DNA from: Firmicutes bacterium UBA3936
Lineage (GTDB): Bacteria > Bacillota > Dethiobacteria > Dethiobacterales > Dethiobacteraceae
Assembly (NCBI GenBank): GCA_002385745.1
Contig: DGEC01000083.1
Coordinates: 1-24,373, forward strand
Reading direction: 5' to 3'
DNA: 24,373 bases
Part shown: positions 1-7,327 of the stretch, one piece after another
Position numbering within the stretch: position 1 is the first letter of the stretch
Layout: every line of letters starts with the position of its first letter
Program-made: the position numbers and the translations under genes
Notes under the pieces: model-generated
The model's input: the letters and a program-made list of their open reading frames with translations, nothing else
Database searches by the model: none
What the model was told of the DNA's origin: nothing

Positions 1-95
1 CCATTTTTGTCTACAGTCTGAAGCGCGCCGCAGCGGGCTCATTTATTTAAAATATTCTTTCTCTGGTATGTTGGCGTCCTTTAAACAGGCAGGTA

Positions 96-635
96 CTAGC
101 CCTCTGCCTGGCGTGATGCTCTGAAAGCACGCAGTGTCTGAACCAGCAAAGAAGTTATGATAATATAAACGGGTATCTGGACGGCTATACTTGCCAGCCT
201 GGGACCTAAAACGGTCAGGAACGGAAGCTTTTGCTGCCATGCCAGCCCGTAAGTGGTAAGGAACACTCCGCTGGCGATTTCGGCCAAAATGATTGCTGCA
301 GACACTTTGAAATACGGTTTGCGACCGTTGTTGCCCATGAGCTGAAAAACAAGCCCCGGTACCAGGCCGCGAAATACAGACGCCAAAAAAATGAAGGAAT
401 TAAAAGCGTAGCCGAATGAATTAATGGCATAACCGAGAAGGTCAGCTGCAGCGCCAACTGTCCCGCCGATTTTCGGGCCAAAAACAATACCCGCTACGTA
501 AAGGGGAATATTCCCCAGGGAAATGCGAATCGTGTCACCGGCAATCTGAAAGGCAAAAAACCTTGAGAGTATTACGTTCATTGCCACAAGCAGGCCTGCA
601 CCGGCCAAAATCCTAAGATTTTGAGTATTCTTCAA
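96..635 (-). CDS. folT: Folate ECF transporter S component (FolT)
   Basis: A 179-residue, very hydrophobic protein with five to six predicted membrane segments, the size and layout of the substrate-binding S subunit of energy-coupling-factor vitamin importers. The N-terminal segment (about residues 8-30), the 'RISLGNIPLYVAGIVFGP' stretch near residues 37-54 and the AAADLLGY stretch near 62-69 resemble FolT-family proteins. It would bind folates and hand them to a shared ECF A/A'/T module, which is not in this window. The start is a TTG, placed 5 nt after a strong GGAGGTG Shine-Dalgarno. The folate assignment rests mainly on the tetrahydrofolate riboswitch in its leader (718-808) and the neighbouring fhs; sequence alone would allow another vitamin. 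Bases 1-95 downstream hold no recognisable gene or terminator. Confidence 0.85.
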   Translation of the reverse strand: MKNTQNLRILAGAGLLVAMNVILSRFFAFQIAGDTIRISLGNIPLYVAGIVFGPKIGGTVGAAADLLGYAINSFGYAFNSFIFLASVFRGLVPGLVFQLMGNNGRKPYFKVSAAIILAEIASGVFLTTYGLAWQQKLPFLTVLGPRLASIAVQIPVYIIITSLLVQTLRAFRASRQAEG

Positions 636-642
636 AAAAACA

Positions 643-662
643 CCTCCTTCCTTTCAGGATGG
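643..662 (-). promoter_or_regulatory. Possible SD-sequestering hairpin of folT
   Basis: In the minus-strand RNA, CCATCCT and AGGAGG can pair (six base pairs with one bulged A) around a 7-nt loop, masking the folT Shine-Dalgarno. It lies between the riboswitch aptamer and the TTG start, so it could be the expression platform for translational control. This is inferred from pairing only. Confidence 0.4.
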
Positions 663-717
663 CAGAGTCGCCACACCCAAAAGAAAAGAGGTTTTCCTTT
701 TTACTTTTTTAAGTGCG

Positions 718-808
718 GCAGCGGACGCGAAGGCATATCGCAGGCTAAACCTTTCGTCTACAGGCAACTTCCCATCCCGTAGCACTTGACGCATGCCTCC
801 TACTCTGC
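718..808 (-). promoter_or_regulatory. Tetrahydrofolate (THF) riboswitch
   Basis: The minus-strand leader of folT carries the conserved blocks of the THF (folT-type) riboswitch in order: GCAGAGUAG, GCGUCAAGUG, CGGGAUGGGAAGUUG, GACGAA, and the closing CGUCCGCUGC. The outer stem pairs GCAG with CUGC, a second stem pairs AGGCAU with AUGCCU, and a third pairs CUACGGG with CCUGUAG. Known members bind reduced folates and repress folate transport or synthesis genes. It ends about 82 nt upstream of the folT start. No strong intrinsic terminator follows, only a weak A/U hairpin near 675-700, so control of translation seems more likely than attenuation. Confidence 0.88.
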
Positions 809-819
809 ATATTTGCATC

Positions 820-845
820 GGACCCGGCCGCATTGAGCCGGGCCC
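820..845 (-). other. GC-rich hairpin just upstream of the THF riboswitch
   Basis: On the minus strand GGGCCCGGC pairs with GCCGGGUCC: nine base pairs, with one G-U wobble that would be an A-C mismatch on the other strand, so the structure favours minus-strand RNA. It has no U tract. It may protect the folT leader or slow polymerase after fhs; its function is unknown. Confidence 0.45.
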
Positions 846-885
846 GTTACAAAACTCTTGTAGCAAAACCGCGAGTATTAAATTG

Positions 886-914
886 TATTCCAATTGTAGC
901 ACAATCTGCTGCCA
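886..914 (-). other. Imperfect hairpin after fhs
   Basis: Just after the fhs stop, AATC-C-GCTG can pair with CAGC-A-GATT around a T-rich loop. There is no U tract behind it, so it is a weak candidate for an fhs 3' end signal. Confidence 0.25.
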
Positions 915-934
915 AAAACCAGCGGATTTTTTTA

Positions 935-2698
935 TTAGAACAATCCTTCCACCTTGCCGGTTTCCGTATTGACATCCACACGCATGAAAGCAGGGGTGGC
1001 GGCAGTTCCGGGCATCAGAGTAATTGTTCCGGCAACGGGAACAACGAACCCGGCGCCCTTGTAAGTCAGAATATCGCGCACCCGCAGGTTCCAGCCTTTG
1101 GGAACACCCTTCAGCATAGGATTATCCGACAGTGAAAGGTGGGTTTTCACCATGCAGGTGGGCAGTTTGGCAAGCTCGGGGTCCTTTTCCATGCGCTCCA
1201 GCTTCTCCATGGCTTCCGGTGTATATTCGACGCCGTCAGCGCCGTAAACTTCCGTGGCAATAAGGTGGATACGCTCGCGCAAAGGTGTGTCGAGGTCATA
1301 GAGGTATTTAAAGTCATTCGGTTCGTTGCAGGCGTCTATGACGGCATCGGCAAACTCGAGGGCGCCTTCACCGCCGTACTGCCAGTGTTTGGAAAGGGCA
1401 ACGCGTGCACCGGCTTCTTCAGCCAGGCGACGAACCAGTTTAATTTCCTCTTTTGTATCGGTATGGAAGGCGTTAATGCAGACAACGGGGTTGATTCCTG
1501 CCTTCTTTACCGTATTAATATGATGAATGAGGTTTTCACAACCCTTTTCAACCCACTCCAAGTTTTCCTCGAAATATGCAGGATCCAAAGGTTTGCCGGG
1601 CAGCGGCAGCGGCGCGCCGCCATGGGCTTTAAGTGCGCGTACAGTCGCCACGACCACGGCAGCATGGGGACGCAGACCGGACATCCGGCACTTTATGTTC
1701 CAGAACTTTTCAAAACCGATATCCGCGGCAAATCCCGACTCCGTGATAACATAGTCAGCAAGCTTCAACCCCACGCGGTCGGCAATGATCGAAGACTGGC
1801 CGATGGCGATATTTGCAAAGGGGCCGGCATGCACAAATACGGGCTGCCCTTCGATGGTTTGCAGCAGGTTGGGCTTCAAAGCATCAACCATCCAGGCAGT
1901 CATTGCACCGGCAACACCCAAGTCCTCCGTTGTTATGGGATTGCCCTGCTTATCATAGGCAACAACAATCCGGCCCATGCGTTCACGCATATCCTTAAGG
2001 TCTCTGGCCACTGCCAGGATAGCCATAACCTCGGACGACACGGCAATGGCAAAGCCGGAATGCATCAAGAAGCCGTCCCGTTTACCGCCCAAACCGATTA
2101 TGATGTTGCGCAACGCCTGGGCGCAAAAGTCAATAACCCACTTCATCTCCACATTGCGCGGGTCTATATTCAAACGCTTCAAGCCTCTTCTCTCCAAAAA
2201 AGCATCGCTGGAGTTAAACTCATGCTGCAGCCTGGAGGTAACGGCTACCATGGCCAGGTTATGGGCATTCATGATGGCGTTAATATCGCCTGTCAAGCCC
2301 AGGGAAAAGGGTGTCAGCGGAATGCACTGCGACAGACCGCCGCCGGCTGCGGAGCCTTTAACGTTCATGGTCGGCCCGCCGGAAGGCTGCCTGATAGTGG
2401 CAATAACGTTTTTTCCGCGTTTCCCCAGCCCCTGGGTTAATCCCATGGTAGAAGTGGATTTTCCTTCACCGAGTGGGGTGGGAGTGATGGCAGTTACATC
2501 TATGTATTTACCATCAGGGCGATCCTTTAAGCGCTCGAGCACTCTGGCAAAATCAACTTTCGCGACATAATGGCCATATGGCAGCAGTTCTTCATTTTCT
2601 AATCCCAATTCTTCTCCGAGTTGATAAACGGTCTTCATGTTTTTCTCTGCTTCTTCAGCAATTTCCCAATCAGCATGTTTGGTTGGATCCAGTACCAT
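935..2698 (-). CDS. fhs: Formate-tetrahydrofolate ligase
   Basis: Catalyses ATP-dependent joining of formate to tetrahydrofolate to give 10-formyl-THF, the entry of formate into one-carbon metabolism (purine synthesis and the methyl branch of the Wood-Ljungdahl pathway). The P-loop TPLGEGKST lies at residues 74-82, followed by SAAGGGLSQ, the LTGDINAIMNAHNL block and a C-terminal PGTAATPAF block typical of the family. At 587 residues it is somewhat longer than the roughly 560-residue acetogen enzyme. It has about 10 extra residues after the LQH segment, and RQPSGGPTMNVKGS where (from memory) Moorella has REPSLGPSFGIKGG. The ATG start follows a good AAGGAGGG site. It stands between the ftsH terminator and folT, so it probably has its own promoter, which I could not place convincingly in 2699-2895. 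Confidence 0.95.
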   Translation of the reverse strand: MVLDPTKHADWEIAEEAEKNMKTVYQLGEELGLENEELLPYGHYVAKVDFARVLERLKDRPDGKYIDVTAITPTPLGEGKSTSTMGLTQGLGKRGKNVIATIRQPSGGPTMNVKGSAAGGGLSQCIPLTPFSLGLTGDINAIMNAHNLAMVAVTSRLQHEFNSSDAFLERRGLKRLNIDPRNVEMKWVIDFCAQALRNIIIGLGGKRDGFLMHSGFAIAVSSEVMAILAVARDLKDMRERMGRIVVAYDKQGNPITTEDLGVAGAMTAWMVDALKPNLLQTIEGQPVFVHAGPFANIAIGQSSIIADRVGLKLADYVITESGFAADIGFEKFWNIKCRMSGLRPHAAVVVATVRALKAHGGAPLPLPGKPLDPAYFEENLEWVEKGCENLIHHINTVKKAGINPVVCINAFHTDTKEEIKLVRRLAEEAGARVALSKHWQYGGEGALEFADAVIDACNEPNDFKYLYDLDTPLRERIHLIATEVYGADGVEYTPEAMEKLERMEKDPELAKLPTCMVKTHLSLSDNPMLKGVPKGWNLRVRDILTYKGAGFVVPVAGTITLMPGTAATPAFMRVDVNTETGKVEGLF

Positions 2699-2895
2699 AA
2701 AAGTCCCTCCTTGCTATTAATGTTTATTAATGACAATTGGGCAAATACATCTTTTCGCCATTCTCTCAAATAATTCCTGCAGATGAGATGCATTTTTTCC
2801 AGGCGCCGTTATAAACAGCCGCCGTTTCTGTTCTTATACTGTTATTATCAACCGGCCCTGGACTGCTATACGGCAAAACCGGGATGGGGAAGCAT

Positions 2896-2928
2896 AAAAA
2901 ATGCGGATGTATGGTCAGACATACACCC
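2896..2928 (-). terminator. Intrinsic terminator of ftsH
   Basis: On the minus strand GGGTGTATG pairs with CATACATCC (one G-U) around the loop TCTGAC, followed by GCATTTTTTA. It lies 9 bp past the ftsH stop codon and should separate ftsH from fhs. Confidence 0.82.
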
Positions 2929-2936
2929 ACCAGGGT

Positions 2937-4925
2937 CTAATCCTTGTCAGGCAAGTCTATTTTTTTGTCATTAACTTTAATCATCAACTGCACAGATCCT
3001 TTTTTCAGCGGCAGTTCGCTGCCGCGGTAGTCCTCATTTTCTTCCTTGGCTTCCTGTATATTTTCGGCAGCCGTTTCCTCGGTTTCAGAAGCTTTGGCAG
3101 AATCCCTTAAGTGGCGGATTTCCTCCAAAGTCTTCCCTTCCATCAGCCAGCTGATTTCTTCGGCATCGACGGTCTCCTGCTCCCGGAGTGCCTGTGCCAA
3201 AAGCTCCAGCTTAGCACGATTATTAACTATAATTTCTTCCGCTTTTGTATAGCATTCATCAATTACACGGCGTATTTCCTCATCAATGGAGCGGGCAATA
3301 TCCTCGGAGTAATCCCTGTCGCGTGTTATGTCCCGTCCCAGAAAAACCTGTTCATGCTGGCGCCTGCCCAGAGTAATGGGGCCTAACTTCTCGCTCATGC
3401 CGTATTCCATAATCATCTGCCTGACTATGGAAGTTGCCCTTTCCAGGTCATTTTGGGCGCCGGTTGAAATTTCATTAAGCACAACCTCCTCGGCAACTCT
3501 TCCGGCCAGCAGTGTTGTTACCCTGGCAAGAAGCTCCGAGCGTGTCATATAATAACGGTCCTGCTCCGGCAGCATTAAGGTATAGCCGCCTGCACGCCCG
3601 CGGGGAATAATAGACACCTTATGCACAGGATCGGTATTCGGCAGCAGATATGCTACCAGGGCATGACCCGCCTCATGGTAAGCAACTATCTTTTTCTCAA
3701 AATCACTGATAACCCGGCTTCTTTTTTCGGTGCCGGCCATAACCCTTTCAATTGCCTCTTCCAGTTCAGGCATTCCAATAAATTTCTTATTACGCCGCCC
3801 CGACAGCAGAGCTCCTTCATTAATGATATTTTCAAGGTCCGCACCGCTAAAACCGGGAGTACGCCTGGCAATAACGCTTAAATCCACATCCCTTTCCAGG
3901 GGCTTTCTGCGGGCATGTACTTTCAGAATATCTTCACGGCCTTTTACATCGGGCAGATGAACCGTCACCTGACGGTCAAAACGGCCGGGGCGCAGCAGTG
4001 CCGGATCTAAAATGTCAGGCCTGTTGGTAGCTGCAAGAATAATAATCCCTTCATGAGCATCAAAACCGTCCATTTCCACCAGCAGCTGGTTTAAGGTCTG
4101 TTCCCTTTCATCATGCCCGCCGCCTAAGCCTGCGCCGCGCTGTCTGCCGACAGCGTCTATCTCATCAATAAATACAATGCACGGGGCATTTTTTTTCGCC
4201 GTTTCAAAGAGGTCCCTGACCCGGGCAGCCCCTACACCGACAAACATTTCCACAAAATCAGAGCCGGAGATGCTAAAAAACGGGACACCCGCCTCCCCGG
4301 CGACGGCCCGGGCAAGCAGCGTCTTGCCCGTCCCCGGCGGCCCGACAAGCAAAACTCCTTTGGGTATGCGGGCACCCAGCTCAATATATTTACGCGGTTC
4401 CTTAAGAAACTCCACTATTTCCACAAGTTCTTCTTTCTCTTCGTCGGCGCCGGCAACATCATCAAAAGTTACCCGCCTGCGTGAACTGTCATGCAGACGG
4501 GCCCGCGCTCTGCCAAAACTCATTACCCTGTTGCCCCCGCCCTGGGTTTGCTGCATAAAGAAAAAGAATATTACCATTAGAATAATAAAAGGAATAATAA
4601 TGGAGGCAAGGTTAGCCCACCAATGAGGTTCGGGCGGGTAGTCCCCCCTAACCTTAATGTCACTTTCTTTCAGCAGTCTGGCTGACAGTGCTTCATCGCC
4701 TTCTACATTGAAAGTTTTCAGCTTTGTCTCGTCTTTTAGCGTTATGAGTACGTCCCGGTCTTCAATATATACTTCACTGACCTGTCCGGAATCTATTAAA
4801 GCAATAAAACGGTCATAGGAAATTTCCTCAATTTCCTCAGAAGGAAAATTGATAAATCTGATTATCACGACCGCTAAAAGCAGAATCAGCAGGTAAAAGC
4901 CAGCCTGTCTGATAAATCTATTCAA
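2937..4925 (-). CDS. ftsH: ATP-dependent zinc metalloprotease FtsH
   Basis: Membrane-anchored AAA+ protease that degrades misassembled membrane proteins and selected regulators. From the chosen start: a membrane helix at about 9-25, an extracytoplasmic domain, a second helix at about 107-124, Walker A GPPGTGKT at 195-202, Walker B VFIDEID at 251-257, the second region of homology near 300-318, and the zinc site HEAGH at 417-421. The tail is long, acidic and low in complexity. The start is taken as the TTG at 4925, which sits 7 nt behind GAGGAGG. The in-frame ATG at 4979 lies at the -10 element, upstream of the expected transcription start, so it cannot serve. The length of 662 residues is normal. 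Transcription is probably monocistronic, from 4980-5008 to the terminator at 2896-2928. Confidence 0.97.
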   Translation of the reverse strand: MNRFIRQAGFYLLILLLAVVIIRFINFPSEEIEEISYDRFIALIDSGQVSEVYIEDRDVLITLKDETKLKTFNVEGDEALSARLLKESDIKVRGDYPPEPHWWANLASIIIPFIILMVIFFFFMQQTQGGGNRVMSFGRARARLHDSSRRRVTFDDVAGADEEKEELVEIVEFLKEPRKYIELGARIPKGVLLVGPPGTGKTLLARAVAGEAGVPFFSISGSDFVEMFVGVGAARVRDLFETAKKNAPCIVFIDEIDAVGRQRGAGLGGGHDEREQTLNQLLVEMDGFDAHEGIIILAATNRPDILDPALLRPGRFDRQVTVHLPDVKGREDILKVHARRKPLERDVDLSVIARRTPGFSGADLENIINEGALLSGRRNKKFIGMPELEEAIERVMAGTEKRSRVISDFEKKIVAYHEAGHALVAYLLPNTDPVHKVSIIPRGRAGGYTLMLPEQDRYYMTRSELLARVTTLLAGRVAEEVVLNEISTGAQNDLERATSIVRQMIMEYGMSEKLGPITLGRRQHEQVFLGRDITRDRDYSEDIARSIDEEIRRVIDECYTKAEEIIVNNRAKLELLAQALREQETVDAEEISWLMEGKTLEEIRHLRDSAKASETEETAAENIQEAKEENEDYRGSELPLKKGSVQLMIKVNDKKIDLPDKD

Positions 4926-4979
4926 TAAGATGCCTCCTCTCTCAAAGGCCCCGGATTTACCGCTCATTAATTTTAACAT

Positions 4980-5008
4980 ATTATATCACAGGCGACAAGA
5001 GACAACAA
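4980..5008 (-). promoter_or_regulatory. Sigma-A promoter of ftsH (extended -10)
   Basis: Reading on the minus strand: TTGTTG (5003-5008), 17 bp, TATAAT (4980-4985), with an extended TGA directly before the -10. The expected transcription start is near 4973, leaving a leader of about 48 nt to the TTG start. The 5009-5116 stretch behind it, after hpt, shows no clear terminator. Confidence 0.75.
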
Positions 5009-5116
5009 CAGCGAAACAGGCGTCCCGCCGGCTGCCGTTCGCAGGCATGGTGGCACCACATTCTGCAGGCATAATCAGGGAATTACGGTAAATATAGTCA
5101 CCGGCCGGGAAAAATT

Positions 5117-5647
5117 CTACTTTTCACCCAATACACAAACATCGGGTAAAGAACGGTAGCATTCATTAAAGTCCAGGCCGTAGCCGACAACAAATTCATC
5201 GGGAATGCGAAAACCGCAATAATCAGGTTCAATATCCACTCTGCGCCTGTCCGGTTTGTCTAAAAGAGTAACAATTTTCAGGGAAGCCGGTTTGCGTGAA
5301 AGCAGGTTCTCTTTAAGATACAAGAGCGTCAGTCCGGTATCAATAATGTCTTCTACAATCAGGCAGTGCCTGTTATCGATACTGCAGTCCAAGTCCTTTA
5401 ATATACGGACAATCCCCGAAGACTCCGTTGCCGCCCCGTATGAAGAAACCGCCATAAAATCAATGAAAACCGGAACCGTTATGGCCCGCATCAGGTCGGA
5501 AAGAAAGACCACGGCTCCCTTAAGAACACAGATTAAAAGCAGTTCTTTCCCGGCATAATCATTGCTAATCTGCTGCCCCAGAGATATTACTCTTTTCTGA
5601 ATCTCTTCTTTTGTTAACAAAACTCTTTCCACATATTTTTCCGGCAA
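5117..5647 (-). CDS. hpt: Hypoxanthine phosphoribosyltransferase
   Basis: Purine-salvage enzyme that converts hypoxanthine (and guanine) plus PRPP into IMP (GMP). The PRPP loop VEDIIDTGLTL is clear in the middle of the protein, the N-terminal block LICVLKGAVVFLSDL matches the family, and the C-terminal VVGYGLDFNECYRSLP block is diagnostic. Length is about 176 residues, normal for the family. A GTG at 5656 would extend it by three residues, but the only Shine-Dalgarno (AAGGAG) ends 1 nt before that GTG, so I prefer the TTG at 5647. It follows tilS after 29 bp and is probably transcribed with it; the tilS-hpt-ftsH order is the same as in Bacillus. Confidence 0.95.
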   Translation of the reverse strand: MPEKYVERVLLTKEEIQKRVISLGQQISNDYAGKELLLICVLKGAVVFLSDLMRAITVPVFIDFMAVSSYGAATESSGIVRILKDLDCSIDNRHCLIVEDIIDTGLTLLYLKENLLSRKPASLKIVTLLDKPDRRRVDIEPDYCGFRIPDEFVVGYGLDFNECYRSLPDVCVLGEK

Positions 5648-5676
5648 TTCTGTCACACTCCTTTTTACCCCGGTTT

Positions 5677-7071
5677 TTATAGAATACTTAAATGCAAAAC
5701 CTTTTTTGTTGCCTCAGTAACACGGTAGTCATGGGCAATATCCACCCCGGCAACCCAGAGAATCCGCTCGCCGCCGGTCACCAGGGGTATTGCATCCCGC
5801 ATTCTGCGGGGAATTTTTTTGTCAATAAAGATATCCTTCAGTTTGCGGCTGCCGGGACGGCCGTATAATCTCACCTTGTCCCCGGCTTCCCGTGTCCTTG
5901 CAAACAGGGGATACTGTACGGCGCCGGCATCAAGAAAAGCTTCTTCACGGGAAGAAGGAGGAAGACTGATGCTTTCGGCCGGAAGAATTTCCGCTTTTAT
6001 CCGCCGGCCGCACCAGGGCAGGCAAGTGCAGCCCGGAACCTTGAGTTCCACCTTTTCACCGGCTGCCGGAAGCGATAGCCGGCCAATGTGCAGCCTATCA
6101 TACTCCCTCAAGGCGGCAATATCCTTTGATACGGGGCACCGGGCGGAAGGAGAACGGCTTTCCGCAAGCGACAGCACATTCCGCACCTGGGAGCGGGTTA
6201 CCCTTTTTGCTCCGGCCCGCCACAGGGCAAGGCGGAGAATTCGTGACCGCATCGCCTTTGGCAGCAGCTTCAAATCCGGAAGCTGCAAAGTAACTATTCC
6301 GGGTATCTTTTCTTCCGCCAGACGGTTAAATTCCTTGGCGGTCAACTCCTGCAGCAAACCGCTCTCCTCAGCCAGAAGATCTGCAGTACGGGCAAGCAGC
6401 TTCCGGATGTGGGGGCCAAATTCCTCCTCCAGAAAAGGCAACAGGTTAAGTCGTATCCTGTTTCGCAAGTAAACAGGCCTCAAATTCGTTGGATCCTGCA
6501 GGGGAAAAAGCCGGTGAATCCGGCAATAATGTTCGATTTCCCGGCGGCTGACGTCCCAAAGCGGCCGGACTATCTCCAGATTTTTCCCCACTGTCCGGCG
6601 CAGGGGTATCCCCTTGAGGCCGTCTGTGCCGCTCCCGGTCAGCAAACGTAATAGCAGCGTTTCAATGCGGTCATCCCGGTGGTGCGCGGTGGCAATACAG
6701 GAAGCATTTTCACGTCGCGCAATCATGAACAAGGCCCGGTAGCGGCCGCTGCGGGCTGCAGATTCAATTGACATCTGCTTGTTTTCTTTCCTGATCTTTT
6801 CCACATTAATACGGCAGACGGTAAGAGGTATACCCATTTTAATTGCCATTTTTTTTACAGCCACTTCTTCGTCTGCCGCCTCGGGGCGCAGCCGGTGGTT
6901 AACATGAACGGCATGCAGGCAAAAACCAAGCCTAAAAGACAGCCTGTGCAAAAGATGCAGCAGGCATAAGGAATCGGGGCCGCCTGAAAAAGCGACAATC
7001 ACCTTCTGTCCCGGCCGGATAAGCTGTTCATTTTTTATTGTCCGCAATACCTTTTTCTCTAAAGCATCCAT
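5677..7071 (-). CDS. tilS: tRNA(Ile)-lysidine synthase TilS
   Basis: Modifies the wobble C of tRNA-Ile(CAU) to lysidine, switching its reading from AUG to AUA, an essential step in decoding. The PP-loop SGGPDS lies at residues 29-34, followed by the HVNHRLR and TAHHRDDRIETLLLR blocks of the N-terminal N-type ATP pyrophosphatase domain. The C-terminal region (about 370-464) carries the TilS C-terminal domain with the VRLYGRPGSRKLKDIFIDKK segment. The start is placed at ATG 7071, 4 nt behind GGGTGAT; the upstream in-frame GTG at 7080 has no usable ribosome-binding site. At 464 residues it is full length. It is probably the first gene of a tilS-hpt unit read from the promoter at 7177-7206. Confidence 0.95.
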   Translation of the reverse strand: MDALEKKVLRTIKNEQLIRPGQKVIVAFSGGPDSLCLLHLLHRLSFRLGFCLHAVHVNHRLRPEAADEEVAVKKMAIKMGIPLTVCRINVEKIRKENKQMSIESAARSGRYRALFMIARRENASCIATAHHRDDRIETLLLRLLTGSGTDGLKGIPLRRTVGKNLEIVRPLWDVSRREIEHYCRIHRLFPLQDPTNLRPVYLRNRIRLNLLPFLEEEFGPHIRKLLARTADLLAEESGLLQELTAKEFNRLAEEKIPGIVTLQLPDLKLLPKAMRSRILRLALWRAGAKRVTRSQVRNVLSLAESRSPSARCPVSKDIAALREYDRLHIGRLSLPAAGEKVELKVPGCTCLPWCGRRIKAEILPAESISLPPSSREEAFLDAGAVQYPLFARTREAGDKVRLYGRPGSRKLKDIFIDKKIPRRMRDAIPLVTGGERILWVAGVDIAHDYRVTEATKKVLHLSIL

Positions 7072-7176
7072 TTTTATCACCCGGCGCCGCCCTGTTTCCG
7101 CATGCTTTCTTAATTTTTAATTTGCCTCTTTCTTGAGCTATCTCATTTCCCCTGCATAGAATTGATAGCAATGAAA

Positions 7177-7206
7177 ACTATACCATATTTTCTCCGCAAT
7201 TGTCCA
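7177..7206 (-). promoter_or_regulatory. Sigma-A promoter of tilS-hpt
   Basis: Minus strand: TGGACA (7201-7206), 18 bp, TATAGT (7177-7182), with an extended TGG before the -10. It lies about 105 bp upstream of tilS and downstream of the spoIIE terminator, so tilS-hpt can be expressed independently of sporulation. A short GC hairpin at 7230-7244 lies just upstream and has no U tract. Confidence 0.65.
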
Positions 7207-7256
7207 TCTTTCGCCCTTTTTTAATTTAACCCGGGACAACCCGGAAGCCAAGCAAC

Positions 7257-7301
7257 AAAAAAAGCTGCGGCTGGCCTTGCAGATAAAGGCTCCGGCAGCT
7301 T
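7257..7301 (-). terminator. Intrinsic terminator of spoIIE
   Basis: On the minus strand AAGCTGC pairs with GCAGCTT, with further G/C pairing possible inside, followed by a run of seven Ts. It lies 27 bp past the spoIIE stop codon. Confidence 0.75.
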
Positions 7302-7327
7302 GTCGGCATAACTGCCAGGTGCTGTAA

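Noticed and set aside
1..44. Possible start of a further minus-strand gene at the left edge
   Set aside because: An ATG at 44 opens a frame to the edge, but only 14 codons are visible, with a weak ribosome-binding site; not enough to call.
654..902. 82-codon open frame in the folT leader
   Set aside because: It runs through the THF riboswitch and upstream hairpin; structured RNA explains the sequence and no protein family is recognisable.
1139..2440. 433-codon open frame on the plus strand
   Set aside because: It lies entirely antisense to fhs, has no domain-like composition (many Cys, His, Gly without pattern) and no ribosome-binding site; it is a codon-bias shadow.
2699..2895. fhs promoter or riboswitch
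   Set aside because: Several A/T-rich hexamers (TTGCCC-17-ATTAAT; GATAAT near 2848) are possible, but none stands out, and no known riboswitch motif was recognised.
5009..5116. Terminator between hpt and ftsH
   Set aside because: Several short G/C inverted repeats are present but none has a U tract on the minus strand.
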